Shown here in pieces: positions 42,014-54,419 of a stretch of DNA of 60,000 nucleotides. Under the pieces are notes generated by a model. That model saw only the letters and a list, made by a program, of their open reading frames with translations, made no database searches and had not been told where the DNA came from. Location: positions 21,324,828 through 21,384,827 of the forward strand of contig NC_087076.1 of assembly GCF_026151205.1 (NCBI RefSeq). Reading direction: 5' to 3'. Position 1 is the stretch's first letter; every line of letters begins with the position of its first letter. The position numbers and the translations under genes are program-made. Source of the DNA: Bolinopsis microptera (taxonomy: Eukaryota > Ctenophora > Tentaculata > Lobata > Bolinopsidae).

Positions 42014-44483
42014 CTCATGTTTTGTGTCCTACCCTATTTTCTGAAGACGGACAAAATCGCACGGACAAAATCTTGATAAGAATACAGTGTAAACATGCCT
42101 TTGTGGTTATAAGTTTGTTCCGGAGTTGGTAGAGCTGTAGAGGAAGCGAACTAGTATTATTTAATGAAGAATGGCAAGGTTTACACTTTGCAAAATCAGT
42201 AAAGATACGAAAATTGTCTCGACAGGTTCAACCATCCAAAGTAGCAGATGTGACTAAGAAAAAAAGAAACCCATACCACTGCACCGCATCATATAGCGTG
42301 TAATAGTTGTAGAGCCTCAATAGTCGTAGAGCCTCAATAGGAATTACATACATTTACATTATCATGATTATGACTATCATATAGTTTATCGTCAGTCTTC
42401 CTCCTCCTCAGTCCTCTTTCTCCTCCTACACCTAAGTTCTCCTCCTACTCCTAAGTCCTCCTCCTCTTTTTCCTCCTTTTCCTCCTCCTTCTCCTCCTAC
42501 TCCTAAGTCCTCATCCTCAGTCCTCCTCCTCATGAGTCCTCCCCCAGTCCTCCTTCTCCTCCCCCTCATCCTCAGTCCTCCTCCTCATCATCCTCCTCAT
42601 TCCTCCTCCTCCTCAGTCCTCCCCAAGTCCTCCTCTTCCTCAGTCCTCCCCCAGTCCTCCTTCTCCTCCTCATCCTCAGTCCTCCTCCTCAGTCCTCGTC
42701 CTTCTCCTTCTTATCAGTCCTCCTCCTCAGTCTTCCTCCTCGCTCTCGTCCTCCTCATCCTTAGTCCTCCCCGTCCTCAGTCCTCCTCCTTCTCCTCCTT
42801 CTCGTCTTCCTCATTTTCCTCCTCCTCACCAATCCTGCTCCTCTTCCTCAGTCCTCCCTCTCCTCTTCAGTCCTCCTCTTCAGTCCTCCTAAGTCCTCCC
42901 CAGTCCTCTTCTTTCTCCTCAGTCTTCCTCCTTCTCCTCCTCCTACTCAGTCCTCCTCTTCTTCCTCCTCCTTCTCCTCTTCCTCCTCCTAATCAGTCCT
43001 CCTCCTCAGTCGTCCTCGTCCTTAGTCCTCGTCCTCATCCTCATCGTCTTTAGTCCTCATCCGCCTAGTCCTCGTCCATAGTCCTCGTCCATAGTCCTCG
43101 TCCTCATCCTCCTAGTCCTCGTCCTGGTCCTCCTCAGTCTTCCTCCTCTGTCCTCCTCAGTCCTCCTTCTCCTCAGTCCTCCTCCTCAGTCCTCCTTCTC
43201 CTCCTCAGTCCTCCCCCAGGGGGGGGGGGGGGGGGGGGGGGCGGGGGGCTCATGTTTTGTGTCCTACCCTATTTTCTGAAGACGGACAAAATCGCACGGA
43301 CAAAATCTTGATAAGAATACAGTGTAAACATGCCTTTGTGGTTATAAGTTTGTTCCGGAGTTGGTAGAGCTGTAGAGGAAGCGAACTAGTATTATTTAAT
43401 GAAGAATGGCAAGGTTTACACTTTGCAAAATCAGTAAAGATACGAAAATTGTCTCGACAGGTTCAACCATCCAAAGTAGCAGATGTGACTAAGAAAAAAA
43501 GAAACCCATACCACTGCACCGCATCATATAGCGTGTAATAGTTGTAGAGCCTCAATAGTCGTAGAGCCTCAATAGGAATTACATACATTTACATTATCAT
43601 GATTATGACTATCATATAGTTTATCGTCAGTCTTCCTCCTCCTCAGTCCTCTTTCTCCTCCTACACCTAAGTTCTCCTCCTACTCCTAAGTCCTCCTCCT
43701 CTTTTTCCTCCTTTTCCTCCTCCTTCTCCTCCTACTCCTAAGTCCTCATCCTCAGTCCTCCTCCTCATGAGTCCTCCCCCAGTCCTCCTTCTCCTCCCCC
43801 CTCATCCTCAGTCCTCCTCCTCATCATCCTCCTCATTCCTCCTCCTCCTCAGTCCTCCCCAAGTCCTCCTCTTCCTCAGTCCTCCCCCAGTCCTCCTTCT
43901 CCTCCTCATCCTCAGTCCTCCTCCTCAGTCCTCGTCCTTCTCCTTCTTATCAGTCCTCCTCCTCAGTCTTCCTCCTCGCTCTCGTCCTCCTCATCCTTAG
44001 TCCTCCCCGTCCTCAGTCCTCCTCCTTCTCCTCCTTCTCGTCTTCCTCGTTTTCCTCCTCCTCACCAATCCTGCTCCTCTTCCTCAGTCCTCCCTCTCCT
44101 CTTCAGTCCTCCTCTTCAGTCCTCCTAAGTCCTCCCCCAGTCCTCTTCTTTCTCCTCAGTCTTCCTCCTTCTCCTCCTCCTACTCAGTCCTCCTCATCTT
44201 CCTCCTCCTTCTCCTCTTCCTCCTCCTAATCAGTCCTCCTCCTCAGTCGTCCTCGTCCTTAGTCCTCGTCCTCATCCTCATCGTCTTTAGTCCTCATCCG
44301 CCTAGTCCTCGTCCATAGTCCTCGTCCTCATCCTCCTAGTCCTCGTCCTGGTCCTCCTCAGTCTTCCTCCTCTGTCCTCCTCAGTCCTCCTTCTCCTCCT
44401 CAGTCCTCCTTCTCCTCCTCAGTCCTCCCCCAGTCTTCCTTCTCCTCCTCATCATCCTCAGTCCTCTTCCTCCTCCTCCTTCT
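42014..44483 (+). repeat. 1,235-bp local tandem duplication beginning at a G-tract
   Basis: The segment starting CTCATGTTTTGTGTCC at 42014 is repeated at 43249 with only a handful of differences. The junction is CCTCCCCCAG run directly into a new G-tract (43219-43248), so the breakpoint lies at the homopolymer. It is present only in unit B. Confidence 0.9.
42397..43218 (+). repeat. CT-rich minisatellite (TCCTCCTCAG family), first copy
   Basis: Irregular tandem units of TCCTCCTCAG, TCCTCGTCC and TCCTTCTCC make one strand almost pure pyrimidine. Open frames through it (Ser/Pro/Leu-rich) are compositional. Confidence 0.9.
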
Positions 44484-44692
44484 CCTTCTTATCAGTCCTC
44501 CTCCTCAGTCCTCGTCCTCGCTCCTCTTCCGCAGTTCTCCCTCTCCTCTGCCGTCCTCCTCATCCCCAGTCCTCCTCCTCCTCGTCAGTCCTCCTCGGTC
44601 CTTCTCCTCCTCGTCAGTCCTCCCGGCCCCAGTCCTCCTCCTCCTCCTCAGTCCTCTTCTTCTTCAGTCCTCCTCCTCGCTCCTCCTCATCA
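43629..44692 (+). repeat. CT-rich minisatellite, second copy
   Basis: The same array as 42397-43218, carried along by the 1,235-bp duplication and extending about 290 bp further. Confidence 0.9.
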
Positions 44693-44699
44693 ATTTACA

Positions 44700-45395
44700 C
44701 AATTTATTGTTAATAAATGTTTTTAAACGCATTTGAGTCTGTAACATATTGACATGTTACTGTTACTGACTCAAAATGTGCTCGAGAATTTTTTGTTTAA
44801 CAAAGTTTTACTCTCCAGTACTATGGAAAAGTTGTTACATGATAAATAAAGATTTTGATAAATAAAGTGATTTTTATCCCTAATGTTCATCCCTAATGTT
44901 ATTAAAAATTGTGTAGACTATTCTTTGTATCTAACTGAGGATTGGAAGTTTGAGAAAGGACCATGTTCATTAACCGTGTTACCCATTTCTGCAGATAGCC
45001 CTACAAATTGTGGAGACTATTTAAATCAAAAGTTACTAAAGCGTTCGCTATTTGTTACGATTGTTATTACCAACCGTACCTCTTTCAATTGTGGACCGGG
45101 GTGGATGTTTCTGTCAAACAAGAGTTGATGCGACAGTGTGTTGTCTTTCGGAAGAAACGATAATTGTTTGGAACAAGAAACCATTTTGGGTTTCTGGGAC
45201 AACCACCAATCGATTTCTTGTCATATTTAAGTTCAGAAATAGCTGCCTATATCGCCTAGAAACCTCAGAGGGAAGATTTAAATTTTCCCGATTTTTCCGA
45301 TATGAGGGTTGATGAGGCCAAAATCGGAATCGGAATGATCGGAAAAATCGGGTTGGACAACTTTTTCTAAGGTCCCCTCATCCTTTAGTTTTATG
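44700..45395. other. Unit-B tail with small open frames of unknown meaning
   Basis: This segment recurs at 54428-55119. It holds two overlapping frames of about 81 and 86 codons (starting 44883 and 45052) that are kept, with one frameshift-like difference, in the other copy. The peptides show no family I know. They may be a decayed transposon or chance. Confidence 0.4.
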
Positions 45396-46178
45396 AAAGT
45401 TTATAATGCTACATTAATTTTATTGTTCTATCCCTCCCGGAATATTGCTCATGTGGCTAATAGGATATTATTACAATGTACATGGGTACAATATCTAGAC
45501 CCTATCAACCGGGCATGTTAGTTAAATACTTGAAGTGAGATCTTTATACCTCTTAAAGCGTAAGTAATCAAGATACAGGGGTTAAAATACCAAGATAATT
45601 GCGTCTTGATATATATAATATATATATACAGATAAACTAAACAGCCTGGAAACTGAAAAATGTGCCTCTTTTTTGAAATAGGTACGTGGGTTTCGAGACA
45701 ACACCAGTTGAAATTAAAACGGGCATGAATTCTTTGATCCTTCAATTATCAATCATACAAATTGTTTAAAATGGTTAAAAAGAGAAGATAAGAGAAGATA
45801 AGATAAAAAGAGCGGAATACTACTAGTCAGAATTTCATGGGTATCAAATATCAATATCAGAACAGACTTGACTTACTGGTCTGTGCTTTGGAGCTCGGTT
45901 TAAGGGGAGGCATGATTTCCGAGATTAAATCACAACGGAAAGCCTCGATAGAAAAATCACAGATTCACAGAGTTTAAATTTTACAAGACACTCATTCGAT
46001 AATGATCACGCAATTGAAAGGTCCTTTTTATATTAGTGAAATTTACCAAAAAATCTTCACCATTTCCAGCTTTCCAGATAACAAAGAAATTGAACAATAA
46101 TCATTCCTTACAACTAACAACTTGTACTACAAAATTTGAAGATTATAACACCAAAAGAGTGGATAAGTCCACCTTGCC

Positions 46179-48400
46179 CTACTCGATGTGAGTTCCTGCT
46201 GTTTCCTTTCCAAGAACACACAGACAAATACTGACAACAACAGCCGCGATTTGAGCAAATGCTAGCACAATTCTTGGGTGGAGATTAAAGATAAACTGAG
46301 AGCATGCAATACCAGCACAGGCCCCTATTCTGTTAAAAACTAACCCAAATGAAACTACAAAGATCTCACTTCAGTTGGAAAATACTCAGCCCCCAGTATA
46401 AATGGGCTTAGTCCAATCTGGGCCGCACTGAATTTCGATATTGTGAAAAACACAAATGAATACTTGTCGTTTACACAGAAGTATAACGCTGTAAGAGCAA
46501 TCAGTTGCAATAACGCTGATGATTGGATGTCTTTTTCCGGCCAATGATCTCCATCAGTATAACTGCTACTAGGACTCCCAGGGGTTCGAATAAACTGATG
46601 ACACCCAGATCAAACAGAACCGATTTATTGAAGATACAAGATTCATCTTGTGTCACTTTTATACCAGTACAGTATCCTTCATTAAGAAATCTTGGCATGG
46701 AGTAACTGATGGTGTAGTAGATGAATATTGCTGTAAATCCCAGCGCATAGACAACAGCCAGATCCGTCATTCGTCCAGTTGCCTTGATAAAGTTCAAGGC
46801 ACCGAAAAGTCCGGTTTCCTTATTATTAGTGTCATCGTCATCTTCTACCCTTTTCAATTTGATGATACCGCTTCCGCTGTTGCAGTTGAGCTTAGCGATG
46901 GTTTGGACTGTATTTTCCGCTCTGTCCCAGTTTCTATTTTTAGCTTCAAATCTCGGAGACTCTGGCATGATGGCAAAGAAGAAGATTGATGGAGAGAACA
47001 TGATTGCAGTTCCCAACATAAACCCTCTCCAGCCGTAAGGATCAACGACGTAGTACGCCAAAGCACTTGTCAGTGATGCACCAATCCCCCACGCCAGGGA
47101 AACATAAGAGATCAGAAATCCTCTCCATTTGACTGTTGCTATTTCCGCTGAAATTTATTTAAATTGAGTGTGGGACAGAAAAGTAAATCTATTTATATTG
47201 TTCTCCAATCTCCGCCATATCCCCGAAAATGCGTGAACAGTGATCGCTGATAATTATTGAATCGCCTATTGTATCGCCTTGATGAACAGTGGGTAACATA
47301 CATTTTTTCATTAAGAAACCCTCGTACATTACAATACATATTACATAATACTTAGACTTTATTTCGTGCAGAGCACTCGCCCACGTGCGGGGATGCTAAG
47401 AGCACTCGATAGCCAAGATATTATGGTATCGACGTATCGTAATTCGTAACATTTTGGTGTTAACAGATACTGATCAAGCAGTGTCCTGAGCAATATCAGG
47501 GAATAAAAGTAGCAGAAATTATCTTGATCCGTGCTTACCTGTAAGAGCGATAGAAGGCCCCATCCCAATTCCCATAGACACCCCAACAAGTCCCCGCAGT
47601 ACAGCTAGATGCCAGTATTTTGTAGCAAGTCCACATAACAATCCTGCTATGGTAACTCCTATAGCTCCAGCTAGAGCTACTGGCTTCCTGCCAAATTTAT
47701 CACCCGCTCCAGAAAAAAGGAGCGATGCCAGCGCCATCCCTATGAAGACGGTTATCTGAAAAGCAAAGTTTAGTTGACTAGGTGATCACGTGTTGGGCGC
47801 TGGCTGGCAAAATTAGATAAGTCGAAGTACAGTAAAACCCCGATTTACCGCTGAGTTAATAATATCAGGAGCTGCAGAATATCAAATCGCTTTAGATAAT
47901 CGGTATTGTGATAAAGAAATTATATGAATAAAGATTAAGATTAATAAAGATTATTAAGATAGATTAACGATATATTGTCAAGTATATGTTACCAGTCCTA
48001 TATTTCATCATGAAAGTTTCTGGGATGACTAGATTAAACACTGCTGAGTATAAGTTTATCTTAATAGTGGGGTTCTTAAACTTCAATTTATTATTATTAT
48101 TAAGACTTTAGATTAATAGAGATTAAGATTAATAAATTACCTGAAGAGCAGTAACCCAGAAAGTAGTGAGCTCCCACTCACATCTCACCATGATTCCAAC
48201 TATTGACAAAATCATTATTTCTCCCCTTCTAAACAGAACAACAAAAACGGTCCCAAACTGAAAAGAAATGTGCCACATCCAAATCCTGCTGTTTCCAATG
48301 CTTCATTTATATCTAGTTTTGAGTCCGGTTCTTTGGTGCTGTCATCTTCTTTATTCTGAAAGTCTTCCTTCAGCTGTGTATTCTCATCGGAAGTTTCCAT
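46179..48400 (-). pseudogene. SVOP-like transporter C, frameshifted
   Basis: Exon equivalents are 48400-48141, 47755-47539 and 47147-46179. The sequence is nearly identical to B but has three single-base deletions. One is in a C-run at 48223-48226 (exon 1), one in an A pair at about 46527 and one in an A-run at 46359-46361 (exon 3). The first breaks translation after about 60 residues. Splice sites are intact. All three lesions are homopolymer shortenings, the usual error of long-read assemblies, so this may be an intact gene misread rather than a true pseudogene. Confidence 0.75.
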
Positions 48401-48620
48401 TTCATCGCCAATTAACTGCTACTCTCTGCAACATAAACTGTAAAACTGAAAGAAGTGGGGTCAAACTTTTTATTTCATCTTCTAAAAGTAGTTTTAATCT
48501 TTGCGGCATCATTGTTAGCGAATCTTAACGATTTAATGGATAACCGGGTGACGTCATACGTTTAAACTTGGGTTATCAGTTTCAATATTACATAGCGTGA
48601 TAGAAAACATAACTAGGCAC

Positions 48621-48889
48621 CAGTGCTGCACGCTGCCGTTTTTTTTTCAAAACGGCGGCGGCATGGTTAAAATAGGTGTGGGCGTGTGGTCATGTGATTT
48701 CGCAGATTAAATTTTCCTCTAGAATAATAATGCCATCTGGAGAGCAAGTTTTAACAGTTTTGAATTTTGACATGAGGCTCGTAATATTTAGTATATATAT
48801 ATATAGTATAAGGTTCACGCCGTGTACGCCGTTTGAAAACGACGGCGGCGTGGCCGCAAAATTATCGGCAGCGGCGGCGTGCAGCACTG
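48621..48889. mobile_element. 269-bp hAT-type MITE upstream of transporter C
   Basis: It is at the same position and has the same CTAGGCAC duplication as the copy at 40924-41187, so it was inserted before units B and C separated. Confidence 0.9.
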
Positions 48890-49362
48890 CTAGGCACAAC
48901 TATCCAAACCTAGAAATAGAAAGAAAAATTATATAATCACGGATAATTCCTGAAAATCAAACTGTCCCAATTTCTTTAAGTAACTATCTTCAAAAAGTAG
49001 TTAATCTTCACGGCATCAGTTTTAGCGAATCTAAACGAGTCAATGGATAAACAAGTCCCAAGCAATTGATTTCACTGCACAAATGTTTGCAAATCTTTAC
49101 GCGAAAAATAAATGAAACATTAAATATAAAAAAATAAATTCCACAAATGGTTTCATAGAAATATTACGACATCGCACGATGTATTAAACAAGTTAAAGGG
49201 GGTGTAAACAATTAATGATAACCCATGCCGAAATAACAATTTTGGCTATAACGACGAAGCTATCTGACGCACTACATAGAGCTGAACCTCATATTTAATT
49301 GTAATAAAATAGATATTATTCAACATCACCTACACGATTGCCAGTGTCTGATGTGGTAGAAT

Positions 49363-49395
<33 letters not shown>
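49363..49395 (+). repeat. 33-base G-tract
   Basis: This is the longest G homopolymer in the window, orthologous to the 11-G and 27-G tracts of the sister units. Confidence 0.9.
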
Positions 49396-49396
<1 letters not shown>

Positions 49397-49592
49397 ACAC
49401 TACACGTTTTTAGAAGATAATTTTGTTAAGTGTAATCAATAGTGTAAAATAGTGTAAAAAGGTGTACCTTTTTTACTACACCATACACAAAAACAAGCAA
49501 AGTTTAGTTTGTATGTATAAAGTATGGGATCAGAGATATTTAAAAGTCAGTGTACTGAATTTCAAAATTTGCTAATAGTAATTGTTAACCAA

Positions 49593-52500
49593 TAGTAAGG
49601 GGAAAAGTGGTATTCCGTTGGATTTAAATGTTCACAAGGATTTAGCAACGGAATATGGTAGTTAGAACCCCTACGAACATAATTAGACTTGTCACCAATT
49701 TTGTATCTCGACAGAAACACCACTTTTTACCACTTTTTACCACCTTTGTACCACCTTTCTGGTTTGCCAAATATCTTTAGTTGTGAACGTCGTAGAAGGC
49801 TGAAAATTAACCTAGAATGTTTATCTTATCAAGGAGTAAAACGTTTGTACTACAAATTTTTGCATTGGACAATCAGCTAATTGGATAATTACCAATTAGT
49901 TAATTACCAAAAAAAGTGACAAATTTTTATTGGCTCAAAATGATTAAAATCGTTTGAAACACGGAGAAATGTAGTTTTTAGAAAAACTTCAAAACTTTTT
50001 CACTTACAAATTTTTTTTCGAGACTTGAAAAAATTTCGAAATTTGAAAAAAAATTTTCCGCCAAAAGTAATCGAATTGCATGAAACGTGGATAAAAATGC
50101 TTTGCAGAAAAACTTCGAACATTTTTAGATTGGGGAATACTAAAATCATAAATATTTGAAGTTGGAAGTTCAGTAAATCTCGGCATATTTTAGTAATTAG
50201 GAATAGCTTAGCGGAAAGGGCTGAACCTGAAAAAGGTTAACCACACAATATTAGAGTTTCATAAACTAATTACCAATACAGCTTTACCAAATTCCACATA
50301 AAGAAACAGCACAAAAGGACCGTTTAAGATCGAACCGATTTTACTGCTGTATATATCATTTTTATTGATTTCAATGATCAAAACCTCTCTGTACCGTCAA
50401 TCTTGCCAATCTATACCGGGTATTGAATGTACCCGGACCTCTTCTTTGCTCTATATTAATTAGACCCAGTTGTGCAAGAAATGCGATTTCTCACAGGGGC
50501 TTCTTTTAACTGTGCACTTTTTGTCACTCTCGCAAAGAGGCCCGCTATTATAGGGGGGTATAGGAAGCAAGTGTAAATATACCTTCCATTATCCACTGTG
50601 GGTTTTTTGTGTTGTGAATGCGCATGCCGCTTCCGTTTGCTATGCAAGATACCTCGAATAACCCCCATATGTCATTGCCAGGGTCGGGATAGAGCTGGAG
50701 ATAGCATTGAGAGGTTGCTAGAAATAGCTAGACTTAGAATAAAGTCTAGCTATCAGATTATGATGAAATGCTGTTAAGCTTAGTGGTGGGCGACAATTGA
50801 CCCCCCGACAATTGACCCCCGACAATTGACCTCCGACAATTGGACCCCCCGACAATATAATTTAATACAATTAATCCTGACCCCTGACCCTGACCCTGAC
50901 CCTGACCCTGACCCTGACCCTGACCCTGACCCTGACCCTGACCCTGACCCTGACCCTGACCCTAACCCTAACCCTGACCCAGGACCCTAACCCTAACCCT
51001 AGGCCTAACCCTAACCTTAAACCTAACCCTAACCCTAACCGTGACCCAGGACCCTGACCCTAACCCGATCAATTGACTCCAGTGTAATTACATGGGGGTC
51101 AATTGTCGTACTAAGCCCTAGATTTTGCGACAATTGACGCCAGTTTAATTACTTAGGGGGTCAATTGTCGGGGGGTCAATTGTAAGGGGGGCAATTGTCG
51201 CGGTACAAAGCTCAGGACGGTGATCTTGATAGGTGGATAGCTGTACCTGATTGGTTCCAGCCCCACCGTGTCGCTTGGAAGTAAGTTCTTACCCCACCTC
51301 TTCCAAAAATGCGGTTACCAGAGCAGGAACTCTTCTTCCTCCTCTTCTTTCAACCAAAAAAACAATCAGGTTCCTGCTCCTCTCCTCCTCTGCGGCCACA
51401 ATCTTATCTCCTTCTTCGGCGTTTTACTGTTGCAGACTGTATCACTTGCACTGTTCTTTTGCAGTACTCCTGCACTGTTACACTGTAGCCTCTGTGCTCC
51501 CTGACTCCACCGTGGTTTGCACTGCCCCTAAATGCAATCTTAAGTAACTTTAGTTCCGGCACTCTTCGGCCATTTAAAATAACCAACTCCAATGAAACCC
51601 CGTGTAGCTCGTTCTGCTACCTCATGCTAGCACCCACCCAGCTACCACCACCAGTTTATTCTAAGTCTAGCTATTTCTAGCAACTCTCAATGCTATCTCC
51701 AGCTCTATCCCGACCCTGGCAATGACATATGGGGGTATTCGAGGTATCTTGCCATAGCAAACGAAGCGGCATGCGCATTCACAACACAAAAAACCCACAG
51801 TGGATAATGGAAGGTATATTTACAGCTTGCTTCTATACCCCCCCTATAATAGCGGGCTCTTGCGAGATTGACAAAAAGTGCACAGTTAAAAGAAGCCCCT
51901 TGTGAGAAATCGCATTTCTTGCCACAACTGGGTCTAATTATTATAGAGGCAAAGAAGAGGTCCGGTACATTCAGATACCCGGTATAGATTGGCAAGATTG
52001 ACGGTACAGAGAGGTTTTGATCATTGAAATCAATAAAATGATAGTATACAGCAGGTAAAATCGGTTCGATCTTAAACGGTCCTTTTGTGCTGTTTCTTTA
52101 TGTGGAATTTGGTAAAGCTGTATTGTAATTAGTTATGAAACTCTAATATTGTGTGGTTAACCTTTTTCAGGTTCAGCCCTTTCCGCTAAGCTATTCCTAA
52201 TTACTAAAATATGCCGAGATTTACTGAACTCCAACTTCAAATATTTATGATTTTAGTATTCCCCAATCTAAAAATGTTCGAAGTTTTTCTGCAAATCATT
52301 TTTATCCACGTTTCATGCAATTCGATTACTTTTGGCGGAAAATTTTTTTTTTCAAATTTTCGAAATTTTTTCAAGTCTCGAAAAAATTTGTAAGTGAAAA
52401 AGTTTTGAAGTTTTTCTAAAAAACTACATTTCTCCGTGTTTGAAACGATTTTAATCATTTTGAGCCAATAAAAATGTTTCACTTTTTTTTGGTAATTAAC

Positions 52501-52815
52501 TAATTGGTAATTATCCAATTAGCTGATTGTCCAATGTAAAAATTTGTCGTACAAAAGTTTTACTCCTTGATAAGATAAACATTCTAGGTTAATTTTCAGC
52601 CTTCTACGACGTTCACAACTAAAGATATTTGGCAAACCAGAAAGGTGGTACAAAGGTGGTAAAAAGTGTAAAAAGTGGTGTTTCTGTCGAGATACAAAAT
52701 TGGTGACAAGTCTAATTATGTTCGTAGGGGTTCCAAACTACCATATTCCGTTGCTAAATCCTTGTGACATTTAAATCCAACGGAACCCTTAAATCGACCA
52801 CTTTTCCCCTTACTA
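49593..52815. mobile_element. 3.2-kb foldback element with about 1.15-kb inverted termini
   Basis: Left arm 49593-50743 and right arm 51655-52815 are inverted copies of each other, beginning TAGTAAGGGGAAAAGTGG and ending with its complement. Unit B has the uninterrupted sequence (TTAACCAAATTTGGC), so the insertion point is exact and the duplication is only AA. The arms have no intact coding region, though each has a few short frames. The 910-bp core holds telomere-like repeats and a CAATTG-repeat palindrome. It is a foldback-type or very-long-TIR non-autonomous element of unknown superfamily. Confidence 0.9.
50787..51205. repeat. Interstitial telomere-like block between inverted CAATTG repeats
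   Basis: Copies of CGACAATTGACCCC (50789-50857) face inverted copies GGGGTCAATTGTCG (51066-51205). Between them lies (CCCTGA)n grading into (CCCTAA)n at 50877-51065, the complement of TCAGGG and TTAGGG. The symmetry suggests a small element nested in the foldback core. Confidence 0.9.
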
Positions 52816-53287
52816 AAATTTGGCTATTCAGGGATCTTGTTTTTCAAGGCACACTATGGTATTCAAGAAGCTTATACTGCAGATCTGCACTCATTATTAG
52901 GGGGGGAGGGGGCTCATGTTTTGTGTTCTACCCTATTTTCTGAAGACGGACAAAATCGCACGGACAAAATCTTGATAAGAATACAGTGTAAACATGCCTT
53001 TGTGGTTATAAGTTTGTTCCGGAGTTGGTTAGAGCAGTAGAGGAAGCGAACTAGTATTATTTAATGAAGAATGGCAAGGTTTACACTTTGCAAAATCAGT
53101 AAAGATACGAAAATTGTCTCGACAGGTTCAACCATCAAAAGTAGCAGATGAGACTAAGAAAAGAAGAAACCCATACCACTGCACCGCATCATATAGCGTG
53201 TAATAGTTGTAGAGCCTCAATAGTCGTAGAGCCTCAATAGGAATTACATACTTTACATTATCATGATTATGACTATCATATAGTTAA

Positions 53288-54419
53288 TCGTCACTCTTCC
53301 TCCTCCTCAGTCCTCCTTCTCCTCCTACTCCTAAGTTCTCCTACTCCTAAATCCTCCTCCTCCTCCTCCTTCTCCTCCTTTTCCTCCTCCTTCTCCTCCC
53401 TACTCCCTAAGTCCTCCCTCTCCCTCTCAGTCCTCCCCCGTCCTCCTTATCCTCCCCCCCATCCTCAGTCCTCCTCCTCATCATCCTCCTCATTCCTCCT
53501 CTTCTCAGTCTCCCCAAGTCTCCTCTTCCTCAGTCCTCCCCCAGTCCTCCTTCTCTTCCTCATCCTCAGTCCTCGTCCTTCTCCTTCTTATCAGTCCTCC
53601 TCCCTCAGTCTTCCTCCTCTTCCTCGTGTCGTCCTCCTCCTCAGTCCCTCCTCGTCCTTAGTCCTCCCCGTCTCAGTCCTCCTCCTTCTCGTCTTCTCAT
53701 TTTCCTCCTCTCACCAATCCTGCTCCTCTTCTCAGTCCTCCCTTCCTCTTCAGTCATCCTGAGTCCTCCCCAGTCCTCTTCTTTACCTCAGTCTTCCTCC
53801 TTCTCTCTCCTACTCAATTCTCCTCCTCATCTTCCTCCCTCCTTCTCCTCTTCCTCCTCCCTAATCAGTCCTCCTCCTCAGTCGTCCTCGTCCTTAGTCC
53901 TCGTCCTCATCCTCATCGTCTTTAGTCCTCATCCGCCCAGTCCTCGTCCTTAGTCCTCGGACCATCCTCCTAGTTCTCGTCCTGGTCCTCCTCAGTCTTC
54001 CTCCTCTGTCCTCCTCAGTCCTCCTTCTCCTCAGTCCTCCGTCCTCCTCCTCAGTCCTCCTTCTCCTCCTCTTCCTCCTCCTCCTTCTCCCTCTTATCAG
54101 TCCTCCTCCTCAGTCCTCGTCCTCGCTCTCGTCCTCGTCCTCAGTCCTCCTCGTCCTTAGCGCTCGTGTCCTCTTAGTCCTCCTCCTCCCGTCCTCAGGC
54201 CTCCTCTTCCTCCTCCTCCTCTCATCAATCCTGTCCTCTTCCGCAGTCCTCCCTCTCCTCTTCAGTCCTCCTCATCCCCAGTCCTCCTCCTCCTCGTCAG
54301 CCCTCCTCGGTCCTTCTCCTCCTCGTCAGTCCTCCCGGCCCCAGTCCTCCCCTCCTCCTCAGTCTTCCTCCTTCTTCTCCTCAGTCCTCTTCTTCTTCAG
54401 TCCTCCTCCTCCTCCTCAT
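53288..54419 (+). repeat. CT-rich minisatellite, unit C copy
   Basis: This is a diverged version of the array at 42397-44692, with many 1-nt differences and no internal duplication. Confidence 0.9.

Noticed and set aside
42532-43053. 173-codon Ser/Pro/Leu-rich frame
   Set aside because: It is a translation of the CT-rich minisatellite. The composition is forced by the repeat, and the related copy has a different frame.
44883-45312. Two overlapping small frames repeated at 54611-55028 as possible genes
   Set aside because: Conserved only because the segment is duplicated. The first frame differs by an indel between copies and no domain is recognisable.
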